A DNA stretch of 46,314 nt from Actinomycetaceae bacterium (GCA_030537735.1 JAUNVG010000001.1:398167-444480); one strand, 5' to 3'; shown: positions 1 to 8,419, counted from the stretch's first letter. The notes: generated from the sequence alone by a model not told the origin. Numbers and translations are program-made.

Positions 1-160
1 TGGGCTTTTCCTCCGCGCTGTCAGCCTTAGCCTTAGCGGTAGTCTTCTTCGCCGCCGGCTTAGCGGCGGTCTTCTTTGCCGCCGGTTTCTTCGCAGCGGT
101 GGCCTTGGGCTTTTCCTCCGCGCTGTCAGCCTTAGCCTTAGCGGTAGTCTTCTTCGCCGC
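1..160. repeat. 105-bp in-frame direct repeat inside the Lys/Ala-rich N-terminus
   Basis: Bases 1-55 and 106-160 are identical, giving a period of 105 bp or 35 codons. The repeat encodes a Lys/Ala/Thr segment ending in an acidic SAEEKP patch. Further copies could lie beyond base 1. Slippage or recombination between copies would change the tract length in frame. Confidence 0.85.
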
Positions 161-328
161 AGGTTTGGCTGCAGTTTTCTTTTCTGCTGTTGCCTTCGCT
201 GGGGCGGTAGTCTTAGACTGCCCCCCAGTGGCCTTCTTCCGTGTAGCGGTCTTCTTTGCGTCCGACTTACTAGGGTTCTCTTCTGCTTTCACGGTCGCCT
301 TCTTAGAAGCGGTATCCGATGCTGCCAC
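1..328 (-). CDS. rpoD: Probable primary sigma factor RpoD/SigA, N-terminal part (runs off the window)
   Basis: Only the first ~109 codons are inside the window; the reading frame stays open to base 1. The visible part is low complexity and very basic, made of Lys, Ala, Thr and Pro (many AAKK/KKT units), with a 35-residue in-frame duplication. A GTG at 328 follows an AAAGGTGAGG ribosome-binding sequence; an in-frame GTG at 337 is the alternative. No folded domain is visible. Actinobacterial primary sigma factors (for example M. tuberculosis SigA) begin with such a Lys/Ala-rich disordered tract, which is the basis of the call. A histone-H1-like protein, or another protein with a Lys-rich tail, is the main alternative. 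HupB is less likely because its basic tract follows the HU domain rather than preceding it. Confidence 0.5.
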   Translation of the reverse strand, partial: MAASDTASKKATVKAEENPSKSDAKKTATRKKATGGQSKTTAPAKATAEKKTAAKPAAKKTTAKAKADSAEEKPKATAAKKPAAKKTAAKPAAKKTTAKAKADSAEEKP

Positions 329-653
329 CAGCCTCACCTTTCGCCATCTCGCATCACGAAACTCTACAAGTACGTTCTAATCTCACTATCTGATAACGCA
401 TAGGGATGGTTTTTATTCCCACTTACCTAAAATGCCTCACACTCGTGGTGTGCAATGGCTAACTCACAGTGCAGACGTATGTCGAAAATCTAGACACAGT
501 CTTTCTGACGCTAGCTATCCCCCACAGATGTTCGCCAAGTCGTAACAGATAGGTTAATACCTCAACAACGCCTTCAATTATAATCGCCACCTGTAGTTGC
601 AGCGAATCGACCCCAATATGAGGGGCGTTAACGATGCGTCAGAAAGGTTCCTT
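329..653. other. Non-coding region upstream of the probable sigma factor gene
   Basis: This 325-bp gap separates the UspA gene from the probable sigma factor gene, both on the minus strand. It is AT-richer than its surroundings and I see no convincing ORF. A perfect ATTATAAT palindrome at 577-584 offers a TATAAT hexamer on either strand and could be a sigma-gene promoter, but no good -35 element accompanies it. Confidence 0.4.
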
Positions 654-1043
654 CTACCGCTCAAACTCGGTGGTGGTCAAAACTGGGCAAGGCGCGTCAA
701 GCAGCACGCGCGAGGCGTTAACCCCCAGATTAACCGACCCGTAGCCACCTCGGCGCAGCCCTAAGACGATAAGTGCAGCATTGATTTCACCAGCAACATC
801 CAACAAGGTTTCCGCTACCGGTTCATTCCCACTGGCGTTACGCACTTGGAAAGGCACGCCGCAAGATTCTAAGGCTGTCCACAATCGATCGTGAGCGTCC
901 ATTTCCGTGCGTTCATCGTCGGCACTCATCCTAGAGGCGACCACTATAGTCAGATCTGTTCCCCTTTGTTTGGCTGCGCGTATGGCCAGCTGCAAGGCAG
1001 CATCAGACTCAGGTTTACCGTGGTAACTCAAAACAACCGACAT
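654..1043 (-). CDS. Universal stress protein (UspA family), single domain
   Basis: The 129-residue protein has the usual length of one Usp domain. It opens with a VVLSYHGKPESDAAL strand-helix unit and ends with GLRRGGYGSVNLGVNASRVL followed by APCPVL. That matches the C-terminal Usp nucleotide-binding pattern G-x2-G-x(8-9)-G-(S/N) and the conserved CPV strand. Family members bind ATP or other nucleotides and act in the cytoplasm under stress or growth arrest; the ligand here is unknown. The ATG at 1043 follows a strong AAGGAGG. The gene is divergent from the polyprenyl synthase gene with only 42 bp between the starts, so their promoters must overlap. Confidence 0.85.
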   Translation of the reverse strand: MSVVLSYHGKPESDAALQLAIRAAKQRGTDLTIVVASRMSADDERTEMDAHDRLWTALESCGVPFQVRNASGNEPVAETLLDVAGEINAALIVLGLRRGGYGSVNLGVNASRVLLDAPCPVLTTTEFER

Positions 1044-1072
1044 GAACCCTCCTTATTGTCTACTGCTTAGGG

Positions 1073-1078
1073 TATCTT
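1073..1078 (+). promoter_or_regulatory. Candidate -10 element for leaderless idsA-type gene (TATCTT)
   Basis: TATCTT ends 7 nt before the ATG at 1086, and no usable Shine-Dalgarno lies between them. The spacing equals that at seven other starts in the window. Confidence 0.45.
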
Positions 1079-1085
1079 TAGGGGC

Positions 1086-2171
1086 ATGTCCATCACTAAT
1101 TCTCAGGCTTCACCCGCTATCGACTTACCCAGCTTCGCTCCCCAGATGCAAAACCGCTGCCGCAGCTTCTTAGAGCGAGAGCTGGCCCGTCACCGCGGGC
1201 ACAGCGCGCTATCTGCCTTTGCGCAAATCGTGACCCCCTACGTGACCGAGGGTAAGACCTTACGCGCTCTAGGCGTTAGTGTCGGAGCAGCTGTAGCCAG
1301 CGGGGCAGAACTGGGAACCGATCAGATTGCCCTGGACCTGGGACTAGCTTTGGAGCTCTACCAAGGCTCCGCCCTTATCCACGACGATTTCATTGACCAA
1401 GCCCCCATGCGTCGTGGCCAGCCCAGCGCCCACGTAAGAGCCACCACCTTGCTACCTCATTCCGCAGCCGTACCTACTGCGATTCTCGCTGGCGACTACC
1501 TACTTTCATTGACGCATTTGGCAACTTCCGAAGCCCTGGCGCACTGTGATCGCAGCGTGCAGTATCGGGTGGGTCGTTACCTGGCTGACATCACTGCCGA
1601 AGTGGCCTGGGGGCAGTATCTTGACGTGCTCACTGGCACTGCTGATCTTGGCGATCCACGTTCCTTGCAGCAACACGTGATGGAAGTAATTGCGGTAAAA
1701 GCCGGTAACTACTCGGTCATGCGCCCGTTACTTTTAGGAGCGTTAATCCACACCGGAAGAGAAGAAGTCCTAGCCCCACTTCAAATGGCTGGGCACAACT
1801 GGGGACTGGCTTTCCAGCTGCGAGATGACGCCCTCGATTTCGCGAAAGCTTCCAAGGCAACAGGAAAACGGCGTGGTACCGACATGCGTGAAGGTAAACG
1901 TACGGTTTTGCTAGCCTTGACCCTTCAACATGCTGACCCTTATGACCGCATGGAAATCTTGCAGGCGCTGGGCAACCCTCAGCTCACCGACAGTGACATT
2001 GAGTCCATTTACCAGATTATGTTGCGCAGCGGAGCCTGGGAAGAACACGAAGCCCTCATCAGCAAACTCAGTAAACAGGGACAAGAGGCTCTCACTGGAA
2101 GTCCACTATCTGACAGTGCCTTAAACCTGTTACAGGACTACGCCAAACTGCTACTAGAACGTGAGTACTAG
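1086..2171 (+). CDS. Trans-isoprenyl diphosphate synthase (IdsA/GGPP synthase type)
   Basis: The 361-residue protein condenses isopentenyl diphosphate with allylic diphosphates to make geranylgeranyl or longer prenyl diphosphates for menaquinone and other lipids. The first Asp-rich motif is DDFID followed by RRGQPSAH (about residues 98-113) and the second is QLRDDALDF (about residues 245-253). GTDMREGKRTVLL follows, as in the family. Length fits the family. It lies beside the Rv2175c-like gene and the PASTA kinase, as idsA2 (Rv2173) does in mycobacteria. Product chain length cannot be read with certainty from sequence. The gene ends 3 bp from the convergent neighbour. Confidence 0.9.
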   Translation: MSITNSQASPAIDLPSFAPQMQNRCRSFLERELARHRGHSALSAFAQIVTPYVTEGKTLRALGVSVGAAVASGAELGTDQIALDLGLALELYQGSALIHDDFIDQAPMRRGQPSAHVRATTLLPHSAAVPTAILAGDYLLSLTHLATSEALAHCDRSVQYRVGRYLADITAEVAWGQYLDVLTGTADLGDPRSLQQHVMEVIAVKAGNYSVMRPLLLGALIHTGREEVLAPLQMAGHNWGLAFQLRDDALDFAKASKATGKRRGTDMREGKRTVLLALTLQHADPYDRMEILQALGNPQLTDSDIESIYQIMLRSGAWEEHEALISKLSKQGQEALTGSPLSDSALNLLQDYAKLLLEREY

Positions 2172-2186
2172 CGCTTAGAACGCTAG
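2168..2186. terminator. Short hairpin spanning two convergent stop codons
   Basis: CTAGCG (2168-2173) and CGCTAG (2181-2186) form a 6-bp stem with a 7-nt loop. The stem contains the TAG of the prenyl synthase gene and the end of the opposing gene. It has no U-tract, so it is only a weak bidirectional terminator candidate. Confidence 0.4.
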
Positions 2187-2513
2187 CGGCAAGATAGCGT
2201 TTCTTACTTCGCGTACTCGGTTTTTCGCCAGCAGTTCCAAAGGTGGGCTCTCAAGCCCATCTTGCTCACTAAGCATCCAATCTGTGGCTTCTTCTGCGCT
2301 GAATCCCGCATCAAGCAGCATGGTCATCGTGCCGCGAACCGACTCTAGCGGAACCCACCCGTTAGGGCCTTTGGCGATACAGTCGGCGGGAACATGGGGC
2401 TGCCGGTCGATCATCACTTTTAGCAGGACATGTTCTGCCCAAAGCTGTTTGATACGCGATGGAGTTACCCCCAACTTTAAGGCCGCTTGACGTTGCGAAA
2501 GCATTTCACTCAT
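2175..2513 (-). CDS. Rv2175c-family DNA-binding protein
   Basis: The 112-residue protein starts with a helix-turn-helix, SQRQAALKLGVTPSRIKQL (about residues 6-24). It continues with a region typical of the Rv2175c C-terminal domain, ending VREVRNAILPLAF. In M. tuberculosis, Rv2175c is a winged-helix DNA-binding protein phosphorylated by PknL, and here too the kinase gene is the direct neighbour, transcribed divergently from it. The ATG at 2513 lacks a clear Shine-Dalgarno; TAGGAT at 2520-2525 lies 6 nt upstream, so it may also be leaderless. The DNA target is unknown. Confidence 0.85.
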   Translation of the reverse strand: MSEMLSQRQAALKLGVTPSRIKQLWAEHVLLKVMIDRQPHVPADCIAKGPNGWVPLESVRGTMTMLLDAGFSAEEATDWMLSEQDGLESPPLELLAKNRVREVRNAILPLAF

Positions 2514-2643
2514 GGATGCATCCTAGTCCAGCCTAGCTTGCTGTGCCACCACCAGCTTTCCCACCTAGCGCACCTATTACCCTCAGCTTGCGCTAATCCA
2601 CGCCACTTCGGGGTGGTAGACGCACTTGAGGAGGGAGGTTGCG

Positions 2644-2649
2644 TAGAAT
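2644..2649 (+). promoter_or_regulatory. Candidate -10 element for leaderless pknL-type gene (TAGAAT)
   Basis: TAGAAT ends 7 nt before the GTG at 2657. This favours GTG 2657 over the TTG at 2639, which has a GGAGGGAGG only 1-2 nt ahead of it. Confidence 0.5.
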
Positions 2650-2656
2650 CTGCACC

Positions 2657-4684
2657 GTGGGATTATTTTCTAACTGGCGCCAACAGGCTCAACAAGGTAA
2701 CCAGCCGGACGCATCGACGCCCGATGCTCCGGCGCAACCGTTGCCCGAGCAAGCTCCAGTGGGAACTGATTCCAATGTGAAAACCGCCCCCACCGAAGAA
2801 CCTCAAGTAATTGCCGACCCTTTGGTGGGCATGCGTATAGATGACCGCTACCGGATTGTGTCGTTACTGGCGCGCGGTGGCATGGCTACCGTTTACACCG
2901 GTTACGATACGCGTCTTGAGCGTCCCGTGGCGGTTAAAGTGATGCACCCCCACCTTGCGCAATCGGAAGATTTCGTCCAACGTTTCCGCCGGGAAGCAAG
3001 GTCGGCGGCCCGCATCATCCACCCCTCGGTTGTTTCTGTCTTCGACCAAGGTGTCGTCGGTGGTAGCGGGTATTTGGTGATGGAGCTAGTTTCTGGTGTC
3101 AGCTTGCGTGACAAGCTCAATGCTGAAGGCTCCTTCGAGGTCGCTTACGCATTGGAAGTAACTGAAGCGATCTTGAGAGCTTTGGTGGCAGCGCACCGCA
3201 ACGGTGTCATTCACCGTGACATTAAGCCAGAGAACGTGCTGGTACCAGATGAAGGGCCGGTTAAGGTAGTGGATTTCGGGCTAGCTCGAGCCGCTTCCGA
3301 CGTGTCCGCTGCCAGTACTGGTTCGGTACTGGGCACCGTAGCCTACCTGCCGCCCGAACTCGTTTCCGAAGACAATCCCGATGGGCGTTGTGACCTGTAC
3401 GCGTTGGGAATCATGCTTTTCGAAATGATAACGGGACATACCCCGTTTGAAGATCGAAGTGCGATCCAAATAGCTTGGGCTCATGTTAACGAGGACGTAC
3501 CACCCCCTTCACGTTTAGAACGCTGGCTTCCACCTGAGGTAGATGACTTCGTTTGCACGTTGGCGGCTCGGCAAAGGGATGATCGTCCCGCAGACGCCCA
3601 GACCGCCCTCGACGATTTGATTAAGTTACGTGCCCAGCTACCCGATGAGGTTCTCCACCGCCGAGCGGAAGTGGAGTTACCTAATCCCAATGAAGCGTTG
3701 ACGGCTCCGGTGCGCACGCATGGGCAAACCGTTGCCCTACCTCTGGGTGGCGATTCCGCTGTCCCGGTTAAAGCTAAAACTGCTAAACCTCGAAAACGTC
3801 GGCGGGCTCCACTGATCGTGACAACTGTAATAATGCTGCTAGCGGTGTCCTCCGTAGCCTTCGGCTGGTGGTGGACGCAGTACGGTCCAGGCGCCTACAT
3901 TACCGTCCCGGTTCTGACCGGTAAGACTGAGGCGGAGGCGACTGAAACTCTGCAGGCGCTAGATCTCAAAGTCGGGTTGAACCAGGATTTCTCCGATGAC
4001 ATTGGTGAAGGTTTAGTCATTCGAACTGACCCCGATGGTGGCGGGAAGATCCACAAATCAGGTACCGTCACCCTGGTCCTATCCAAAGGCGTGAAGATGG
4101 TGGAGGTTCCTAACCTGGTTGCCAGCACTAAAGAAGATGCCCTGGCAAAACTTCAGGAAGTGGATCTTAGCGCGGGGACAGTTTCCGAAGAATACTCCGA
4201 AACCATGGGCAAGGGGCAAGTAGTTTCACAAAGTTTGGAACCGGGTTCCTCACAAGTTCACGGCTCAGCAGTTGACCTGGTTATATCCAAAGGCCGTGAG
4301 CCCCTAAAGGTCCCAGAGCTTGTGGGTAAGGACATTAGTGATGCTCAAAAGCTCCTAGCTGATACCGGCTTGGGGGTTTCGGTAGTTGAAGAGTTCTCCG
4401 ACGATGTCGGTAAAGGTGTCGTTATTTCCCAAAAGCCGGCAGCTGAGGAAACTTTGTACCGTAATGATCCAGTTGAGCTAGTAGTGTCTAAAGGCCCCGA
4501 AACGGTGACGGTACCCGACGTGGTACGCATGTCGGAGGCCGATGCGATAGCGACCCTAGAGGCTGCGGGATTGAACGTGAAAGTAACCCGCATTTACGTG
4601 GTCTTCGGTAATGTCGCGATGACGGTACCGGAAGCCGGTGAGGTCGTGCGCGTAGGATCCACCGTAGAAATACGCTTGGTCTAG
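2657..4684 (+). CDS. pknL: Membrane Ser/Thr protein kinase with four PASTA domains (PknL-like)
   Basis: From the GTG at 2657 the protein is 675 residues long. A Pro/Ala-rich lead is followed by a complete kinase domain with the glycine loop ARGGMATVY, VAVKVM (Lys94), HRDIKPENV (catalytic Asp188), DFG (Asp206) and GTVAYLPPE. A Lys/Arg-rich stretch precedes one membrane helix (IVTTVIMLLAVSSVAFGWWW). Outside are four PASTA repeats, each beginning with a VPxL/V pattern and most ending VxxVVSKG. PASTA domains sense cell-wall muropeptides or lipid II, and the kinase regulates growth and division proteins. The Rv2175c-like gene beside it points to PknL rather than PknB, and no stp1-ftsW-pbpA cluster is present. 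An upstream TTG at 2639 would add six residues. Confidence 0.9.
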   Translation: MGLFSNWRQQAQQGNQPDASTPDAPAQPLPEQAPVGTDSNVKTAPTEEPQVIADPLVGMRIDDRYRIVSLLARGGMATVYTGYDTRLERPVAVKVMHPHLAQSEDFVQRFRREARSAARIIHPSVVSVFDQGVVGGSGYLVMELVSGVSLRDKLNAEGSFEVAYALEVTEAILRALVAAHRNGVIHRDIKPENVLVPDEGPVKVVDFGLARAASDVSAASTGSVLGTVAYLPPELVSEDNPDGRCDLYALGIMLFEMITGHTPFEDRSAIQIAWAHVNEDVPPPSRLERWLPPEVDDFVCTLAARQRDDRPADAQTALDDLIKLRAQLPDEVLHRRAEVELPNPNEALTAPVRTHGQTVALPLGGDSAVPVKAKTAKPRKRRRAPLIVTTVIMLLAVSSVAFGWWWTQYGPGAYITVPVLTGKTEAEATETLQALDLKVGLNQDFSDDIGEGLVIRTDPDGGGKIHKSGTVTLVLSKGVKMVEVPNLVASTKEDALAKLQEVDLSAGTVSEEYSETMGKGQVVSQSLEPGSSQVHGSAVDLVISKGREPLKVPELVGKDISDAQKLLADTGLGVSVVEEFSDDVGKGVVISQKPAAEETLYRNDPVELVVSKGPETVTVPDVVRMSEADAIATLEAAGLNVKVTRIYVVFGNVAMTVPEAGEVVRVGSTVEIRLV

Positions 4685-4712
4685 GAAACGGCCGCAGGCA
4701 CACAGGTACTAG

Positions 4713-4810
4713 GCATACTCGTATTGCGTTAGCACCCCTACACTGTGGGGGTACTCGTCCCCGGTCGCTCCCCTACACTGTGGGCGTACTTGTACTGCGG
4801 TAGCGCCCTA
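4713..4810. repeat. Imperfect ~35-bp tandem repeat after the kinase gene
   Basis: CCCCTACACTGTGGG occurs at 4735-4749 and again at 4770-4784. A third partial copy (CCCTA at 4806-4810) keeps the 35-bp phase, and TACTCGT-type sequence recurs ahead of each copy. ACCCC/GGGGT in the first unit can pair around a 9-nt loop. The array lies between the convergent kinase and aroG genes. Confidence 0.75.
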
Positions 4811-4841
4811 AACCTGCACACGCGCCCGCCTGAACGCTGGG

Positions 4842-6188
4842 TTAGCTATTAGCGGCACGCAGCAATCCACCAACGCGGAACGCCATTTCCAACGACTGCT
4901 GGTGGTTAAGCCGCGGATCAACCAAGGTTTCGTAGCGTTTGCCTAGCTCGTTCTCCCCCAGGTGCTCAGATCCGCCCAGGACTTCAGTTACATCGTCACC
5001 GGTGAGTTCAAAATGGATTCCACCGGGCGCAGTACCGACTTCCTGGTGGGAGGCGAAAAATCCTTCCACTTCACGCATAATCGTTTCAAAATCGCGGGTC
5101 TTAACACCCGAGGCGGTCTGGATCGTGTTCCCATGCATGGGGTCACATATCCAAGTCACCTCCCGCCCATCATCTTTCACAGCTTGCAGCAATGGGGGAA
5201 GCAGATCCGTAATCTTTTCCGCACCCATGCGGGTAATGAAACTCAAACGCCCTGGCTCCCCCTGCGGGTTAAGCCTGTCAATCAATTGCAAGAGATCATC
5301 AGCGCTAGCATTCGGACCGACTTTCACACCAACCGGGTTACGCACGCCAGCTAAAAGTTCCACGTGCGCTCCCTGCGGTTGCCTGGTGCGCTCCCCAATC
5401 CACAGGAAGTGACCAGAAGTGTTGTACAGGTCTCCACCCCGAGAGTCAATCCGCGTCATAGCGGCCTCATATTCAAGCAGCAACGCTTCATGGGAAGCAT
5501 ATAAGTCAACTACTCTTAAGGCCTCGAAGTCAGCTCCGGCTGCTTCCATGAACTTCACGGCCCTGTTGATCTCTTGCGCTAAAGCTTCGTAGCGGGCGTA
5601 GGCGGGGTTAGAGGTGAAACCGCGGTTCCACTCATGCACACGCCGCATGTCGGCATACCCACCCTTAGTGAAAGCCCGAATCAAGTTCAAAGTAGAAGCT
5701 GAGTACTGGTAGACATCCAGTAGCCGGTTGGGATCTGGCTCCCGCCCCGCCGGTGTGAACTCGTGGTCGTTGACTGCGTCACCACAGTAAGAAGGCAGCT
5801 CCACCCCGTCGCGTTCTTCCGTCGGGTTGGATCGAGGCTTAGCGTACTGGCCTGCGATCCTCCCCACTTTCACGATTGGTAGGGATGCGCCGTAGGTGAG
5901 TACTACCGCCATCTGAAGCAGGGTTTGAATCTTTAAACGAATCTGATCAGCAGTGGTGGAGGCGAAAGTCTCCGCGCAATCACCGCCCATTAAGATGAAA
6001 GCTTCTCCCCTGCCCGCCAAAGCTACCTGCTGACGCAAATCGTCGACCTCGCCGGCGAAAACTAGCGGGGGCCGGCGCCGCAGTGCCTCTGTAACTGCAG
6101 CTACCTCCCCGGCATCGGCGTAGTTCGGTTGGTGCTTAGCAGCAAAAGTGCGCCAAGTATCCCACGGGAAGCTTTGGTCGGTAATCAT
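4842..6188 (-). CDS. aroG: Class II 3-deoxy-7-phosphoheptulonate (DAHP) synthase
   Basis: The enzyme joins phosphoenolpyruvate and erythrose 4-phosphate in the first shikimate-pathway step. At 448 residues it has the length of class II (plant/AroG-Rv2178c type) enzymes. Visible motifs are SFPWDTW near the N-terminus, MGGDCAETF, KVGRIAGQYAKPRS, YNTSGHFLWIGERTRQ, RNPVGVKVGP and CDPMHGNT. The ATG at 6188 is preferred: TAGGCT lies exactly 7 nt upstream, and the first recognisable family residues follow at once. A GTG at 6227 falls inside the upstream gene's terminator stem. The next gene upstream on the same strand is PPi-PFK, 83 bp away with a hairpin between, so aroG is probably its own transcription unit. 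Confidence 0.93.
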   Translation of the reverse strand: MITDQSFPWDTWRTFAAKHQPNYADAGEVAAVTEALRRRPPLVFAGEVDDLRQQVALAGRGEAFILMGGDCAETFASTTADQIRLKIQTLLQMAVVLTYGASLPIVKVGRIAGQYAKPRSNPTEERDGVELPSYCGDAVNDHEFTPAGREPDPNRLLDVYQYSASTLNLIRAFTKGGYADMRRVHEWNRGFTSNPAYARYEALAQEINRAVKFMEAAGADFEALRVVDLYASHEALLLEYEAAMTRIDSRGGDLYNTSGHFLWIGERTRQPQGAHVELLAGVRNPVGVKVGPNASADDLLQLIDRLNPQGEPGRLSFITRMGAEKITDLLPPLLQAVKDDGREVTWICDPMHGNTIQTASGVKTRDFETIMREVEGFFASHQEVGTAPGGIHFELTGDDVTEVLGGSEHLGENELGKRYETLVDPRLNHQQSLEMAFRVGGLLRAANS

Positions 6189-6195
6189 GAAATTA

Positions 6196-6201
6196 AGCCT
6201 A
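6196..6201 (-). promoter_or_regulatory. Candidate -10 element for leaderless aroG (TAGGCT)
   Basis: On the minus strand TAGGCT is followed by 7 nt and then the ATG at 6188. It lies just after the terminator hairpin at 6217-6255. Confidence 0.5.
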
Positions 6202-6216
6202 CCTATTTCACTATGA

Positions 6217-6255
6217 TTCGGGCGCACGTCCCAAGCTATGGAACGTGCGCCCGAA
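6217..6255 (-). terminator. Strong hairpin between PPi-PFK and aroG
   Basis: TTCGGGCGCACGT (6217-6229) pairs perfectly with ACGTGCGCCCGAA (6243-6255) around a 13-nt loop. It sits right after the phosphofructokinase stop. No U-tract follows, which is common for actinobacterial terminators. Confidence 0.75.
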
Positions 6256-6271
6256 AGACAATCAGACTGGA

Positions 6272-7492
6272 TTACAGACGCGGCGAGGGGGAAACAGCTT
6301 CGCCGATTTCACCCATCATTTCCACGAACCAGTCAGTCTTGATGTCGAACTTCTTAGCTCCTGCGATGCGTTTGAAGCTGATCGCCTTGAGCTTGTCGCC
6401 ATCTTCTTCGTCGTGTCCAACTACCCCGGACTCCCCACGCAGTGCACATTCAACTGCGTAGTCGGTCATCGACTTAATCAGGCGCAGATCCTCCGCGTTC
6501 GCCTTGGCTGAACGAGAGAAGTATCCGGATTTTTGCACCATTACTTTTTCCGCACCGATGCGCTCTGCGAACTGCTTCGCGAACCAGTTACCGGGGTTGA
6601 TGGTGTCGAGCTTGACGTGGCCGAACGGGTCGCGCTGGACTTCCTCACCGGCCTCTTCCATTTCACGGACAATCTCAACTACGCCGGCACCTTCAGACAA
6701 GAAGATGTTTACGTTACCGATCTCATCCATGATCGCCTTCAGGCGCTTAGCTTCTTTATCGATCTCTACATCGTCTTCGGGAATGTACACAGCGTGAATA
6801 TCCCAGCGTTCCTTAGACAGGCCAAGTTCGGGAGCCCACTGCTGTTTCTTCCACCAGTCACGGTAGGCTTTCGCTGCGGCGGCCGTGAGGTAACCACAGT
6901 TACGCCCCATAACCTCGTGAATAATCAGCATACGCGGGTTGGAACGATGCTCACCGATGATGTTCTGGGCGAACACTGCAGCTTGTTCGGCAGCAGTCCA
7001 GGCACCAAGGGACTGACGGATTGGTACTACGTCATTGTCGATGGTCTTGGGCAAGCCCACCACCGTGAGGTGGTAGTCATTTTCTTCCAGGTAGTGCGCC
7101 AGGTCGGCCGCAGTGGTGTTGGTGTCGTCACCACCGATGGTGTGAAGTACGTCAACCTTGTCGGCGCGCAGGCGATCAGCTGCCACCTTTAGGGGATCTT
7201 CGCCGGGCTTGACCAGGCCGCGTTTGACCAGGTCATCTTTATTGGTCAGTTTCACCCGAGAGTTACCGATTGGGGACCCGCCGTACTGATGCAACAGTCC
7301 GGCCTTCTTACGGGCAGCTTCGTCAATGGTGATGTAGTTACCGCTCAGAAGCCCGTGGTAGCCATGCTGGTAGGCAATAATCTCGATCTGTGGATCCAGC
7401 TCGGAATAGCGTTCAATCAATCCGCCGACCGCAGAAGACAAGCAAGGGGCGAAGCCGCCCGCCGTAAGCAAAGCAACACGCTGGATGGGCAT
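6272..7492 (-). CDS. pfp: PPi-dependent 6-phosphofructokinase
   Basis: This is a 406-residue phosphofructokinase of the long clade. It phosphorylates fructose 6-phosphate, most likely using pyrophosphate. The residues that separate donors are visible: GGDD at 120-123, where ATP enzymes have GGDG or GGED, and PKTIDND at 148-154, with the Lys typical of PPi users. Other family motifs are GGSPIGNSR and MGRNCGYLTA. The reaction is reversible, so it may replace both PfkA and fructose-bisphosphatase. An AAAGG lies about 10 nt before the ATG. The acyltransferase gene is 105 bp upstream on the same strand. Donor choice is inferred from motifs only. Confidence 0.88.
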   Translation of the reverse strand: MPIQRVALLTAGGFAPCLSSAVGGLIERYSELDPQIEIIAYQHGYHGLLSGNYITIDEAARKKAGLLHQYGGSPIGNSRVKLTNKDDLVKRGLVKPGEDPLKVAADRLRADKVDVLHTIGGDDTNTTAADLAHYLEENDYHLTVVGLPKTIDNDVVPIRQSLGAWTAAEQAAVFAQNIIGEHRSNPRMLIIHEVMGRNCGYLTAAAAKAYRDWWKKQQWAPELGLSKERWDIHAVYIPEDDVEIDKEAKRLKAIMDEIGNVNIFLSEGAGVVEIVREMEEAGEEVQRDPFGHVKLDTINPGNWFAKQFAERIGAEKVMVQKSGYFSRSAKANAEDLRLIKSMTDYAVECALRGESGVVGHDEEDGDKLKAISFKRIAGAKKFDIKTDWFVEMMGEIGEAVSPSPRL

Positions 7493-7597
7493 AGTTATAG
7501 GCCTTTCAATCGGGTATACAGTGGCGCCGTGCGCCTTTGCTATTGTACCTAAATACCGGCACTAGCAAGGTGACCTCGGTCCCCTAGCTAATGAGTA

Positions 7598-8419
7598 CTA
7601 CTTATCTTCCCCACCATCCGTGGCAGAGCCATTGGGATCCGAGCCTAGTTCTTCCTCGGTGGGTTGAGGTACTTCTACTTCCGGTGCTTGTCGACCACCG
7701 GGGGCTTTGGCTCCCCCAGGTACCGGGCCGGCGAACTTGCCTTCTTTTGCCAGCTGAGCCTTCACATCAGCGGCATACAGGTCAACGTATTCCTGCCCTG
7801 AAAGCAGCATCAAGTTGTACATAATCTCATCGGTGACTGCGCGCAGCGTGTAGCGGTCGCGAGCCAGTCCCCGATAACGCGAGAAATCTAGGGGTTCACC
7901 GATTACGATGCCAACCCGATGGAGGTTGGGAATTTTCTGCCCGATTGGCTGGGCAATATTGGTACCTATCATCGCTACCGGGATTACCGGGGCCCCAGAT
8001 TCTAAAGCCAACCGTGCCACTCCGACTTTTCCGCGGTAGAGACGACCGTCTGGACTGCGAGTGCCCTCCGGGTAGATCCCGAATAGTTCCCCTTCCGCCA
8101 GGCGCGCCAGGCCGGTACGCAAAGCCGCGTCCGCTGCTTTCCCAGAGGAGCGATCAACCGGGATCGTTCCAACCGCGCGCATGAACTTCGCAGTTAGCTT
8201 GCCCTTGAACCCGGTACCGGTGAAGTAATCTGACTTCCCCAGGAAGACAACTTCACGGTCAATCATTAAAGGAAGGAATACCGAATCAAATACTGCCATG
8301 TGGTTGGAAGCAAGAATGGCTGCGCCGGTGTCGGGAATATTTTCTTTTCCGCGAATCCACGGCCGGTATATACCTTTCAAGAAGGGGCCAGCACCTTTCT
8401 TCAGAACCTGATAGAGCAC
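7598..8419 (-). CDS. plsC: 1-acyl-sn-glycerol-3-phosphate acyltransferase (PlsC family)
   Basis: The 273-residue protein carries the acyltransferase motif NHMAVFD (HX4D, about residues 39-45) and the substrate-binding motif YPEGTRSPDG (about residues 119-128), with PVIPVAMIGT further on. It should acylate lysophosphatidic acid, or a related lysolipid, at the membrane during phospholipid synthesis. A Pro/Glu/Asp-rich tail of about 45 residues follows the domain. The GTG start at 8419 follows AGGAGG with 8-nt spacing. A PlsC gene also occurs near aroG in mycobacteria (Rv2182c). Confidence 0.88.
   Translation of the reverse strand: MLYQVLKKGAGPFLKGIYRPWIRGKENIPDTGAAILASNHMAVFDSVFLPLMIDREVVFLGKSDYFTGTGFKGKLTAKFMRAVGTIPVDRSSGKAADAALRTGLARLAEGELFGIYPEGTRSPDGRLYRGKVGVARLALESGAPVIPVAMIGTNIAQPIGQKIPNLHRVGIVIGEPLDFSRYRGLARDRYTLRAVTDEIMYNLMLLSGQEYVDLYAADVKAQLAKEGKFAGPVPGGAKAPGGRQAPEVEVPQPTEEELGSDPNGSATDGGEDK

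Noticed and set aside
99..380. Plus-strand ORF rich in Ala/Phe/Val
   Set aside because: It is the mirror of the Lys/Ala-rich minus-strand gene and has no start signal.
4713..4810. CRISPR-like array
   Set aside because: Only about 2.8 degenerate copies directly abut each other, with no spacers and no cas genes.
6533..7192. 219-codon plus-strand ORF opposite PPi-PFK
   Set aside because: It is fully antisense to a strongly supported enzyme gene and resembles no protein.
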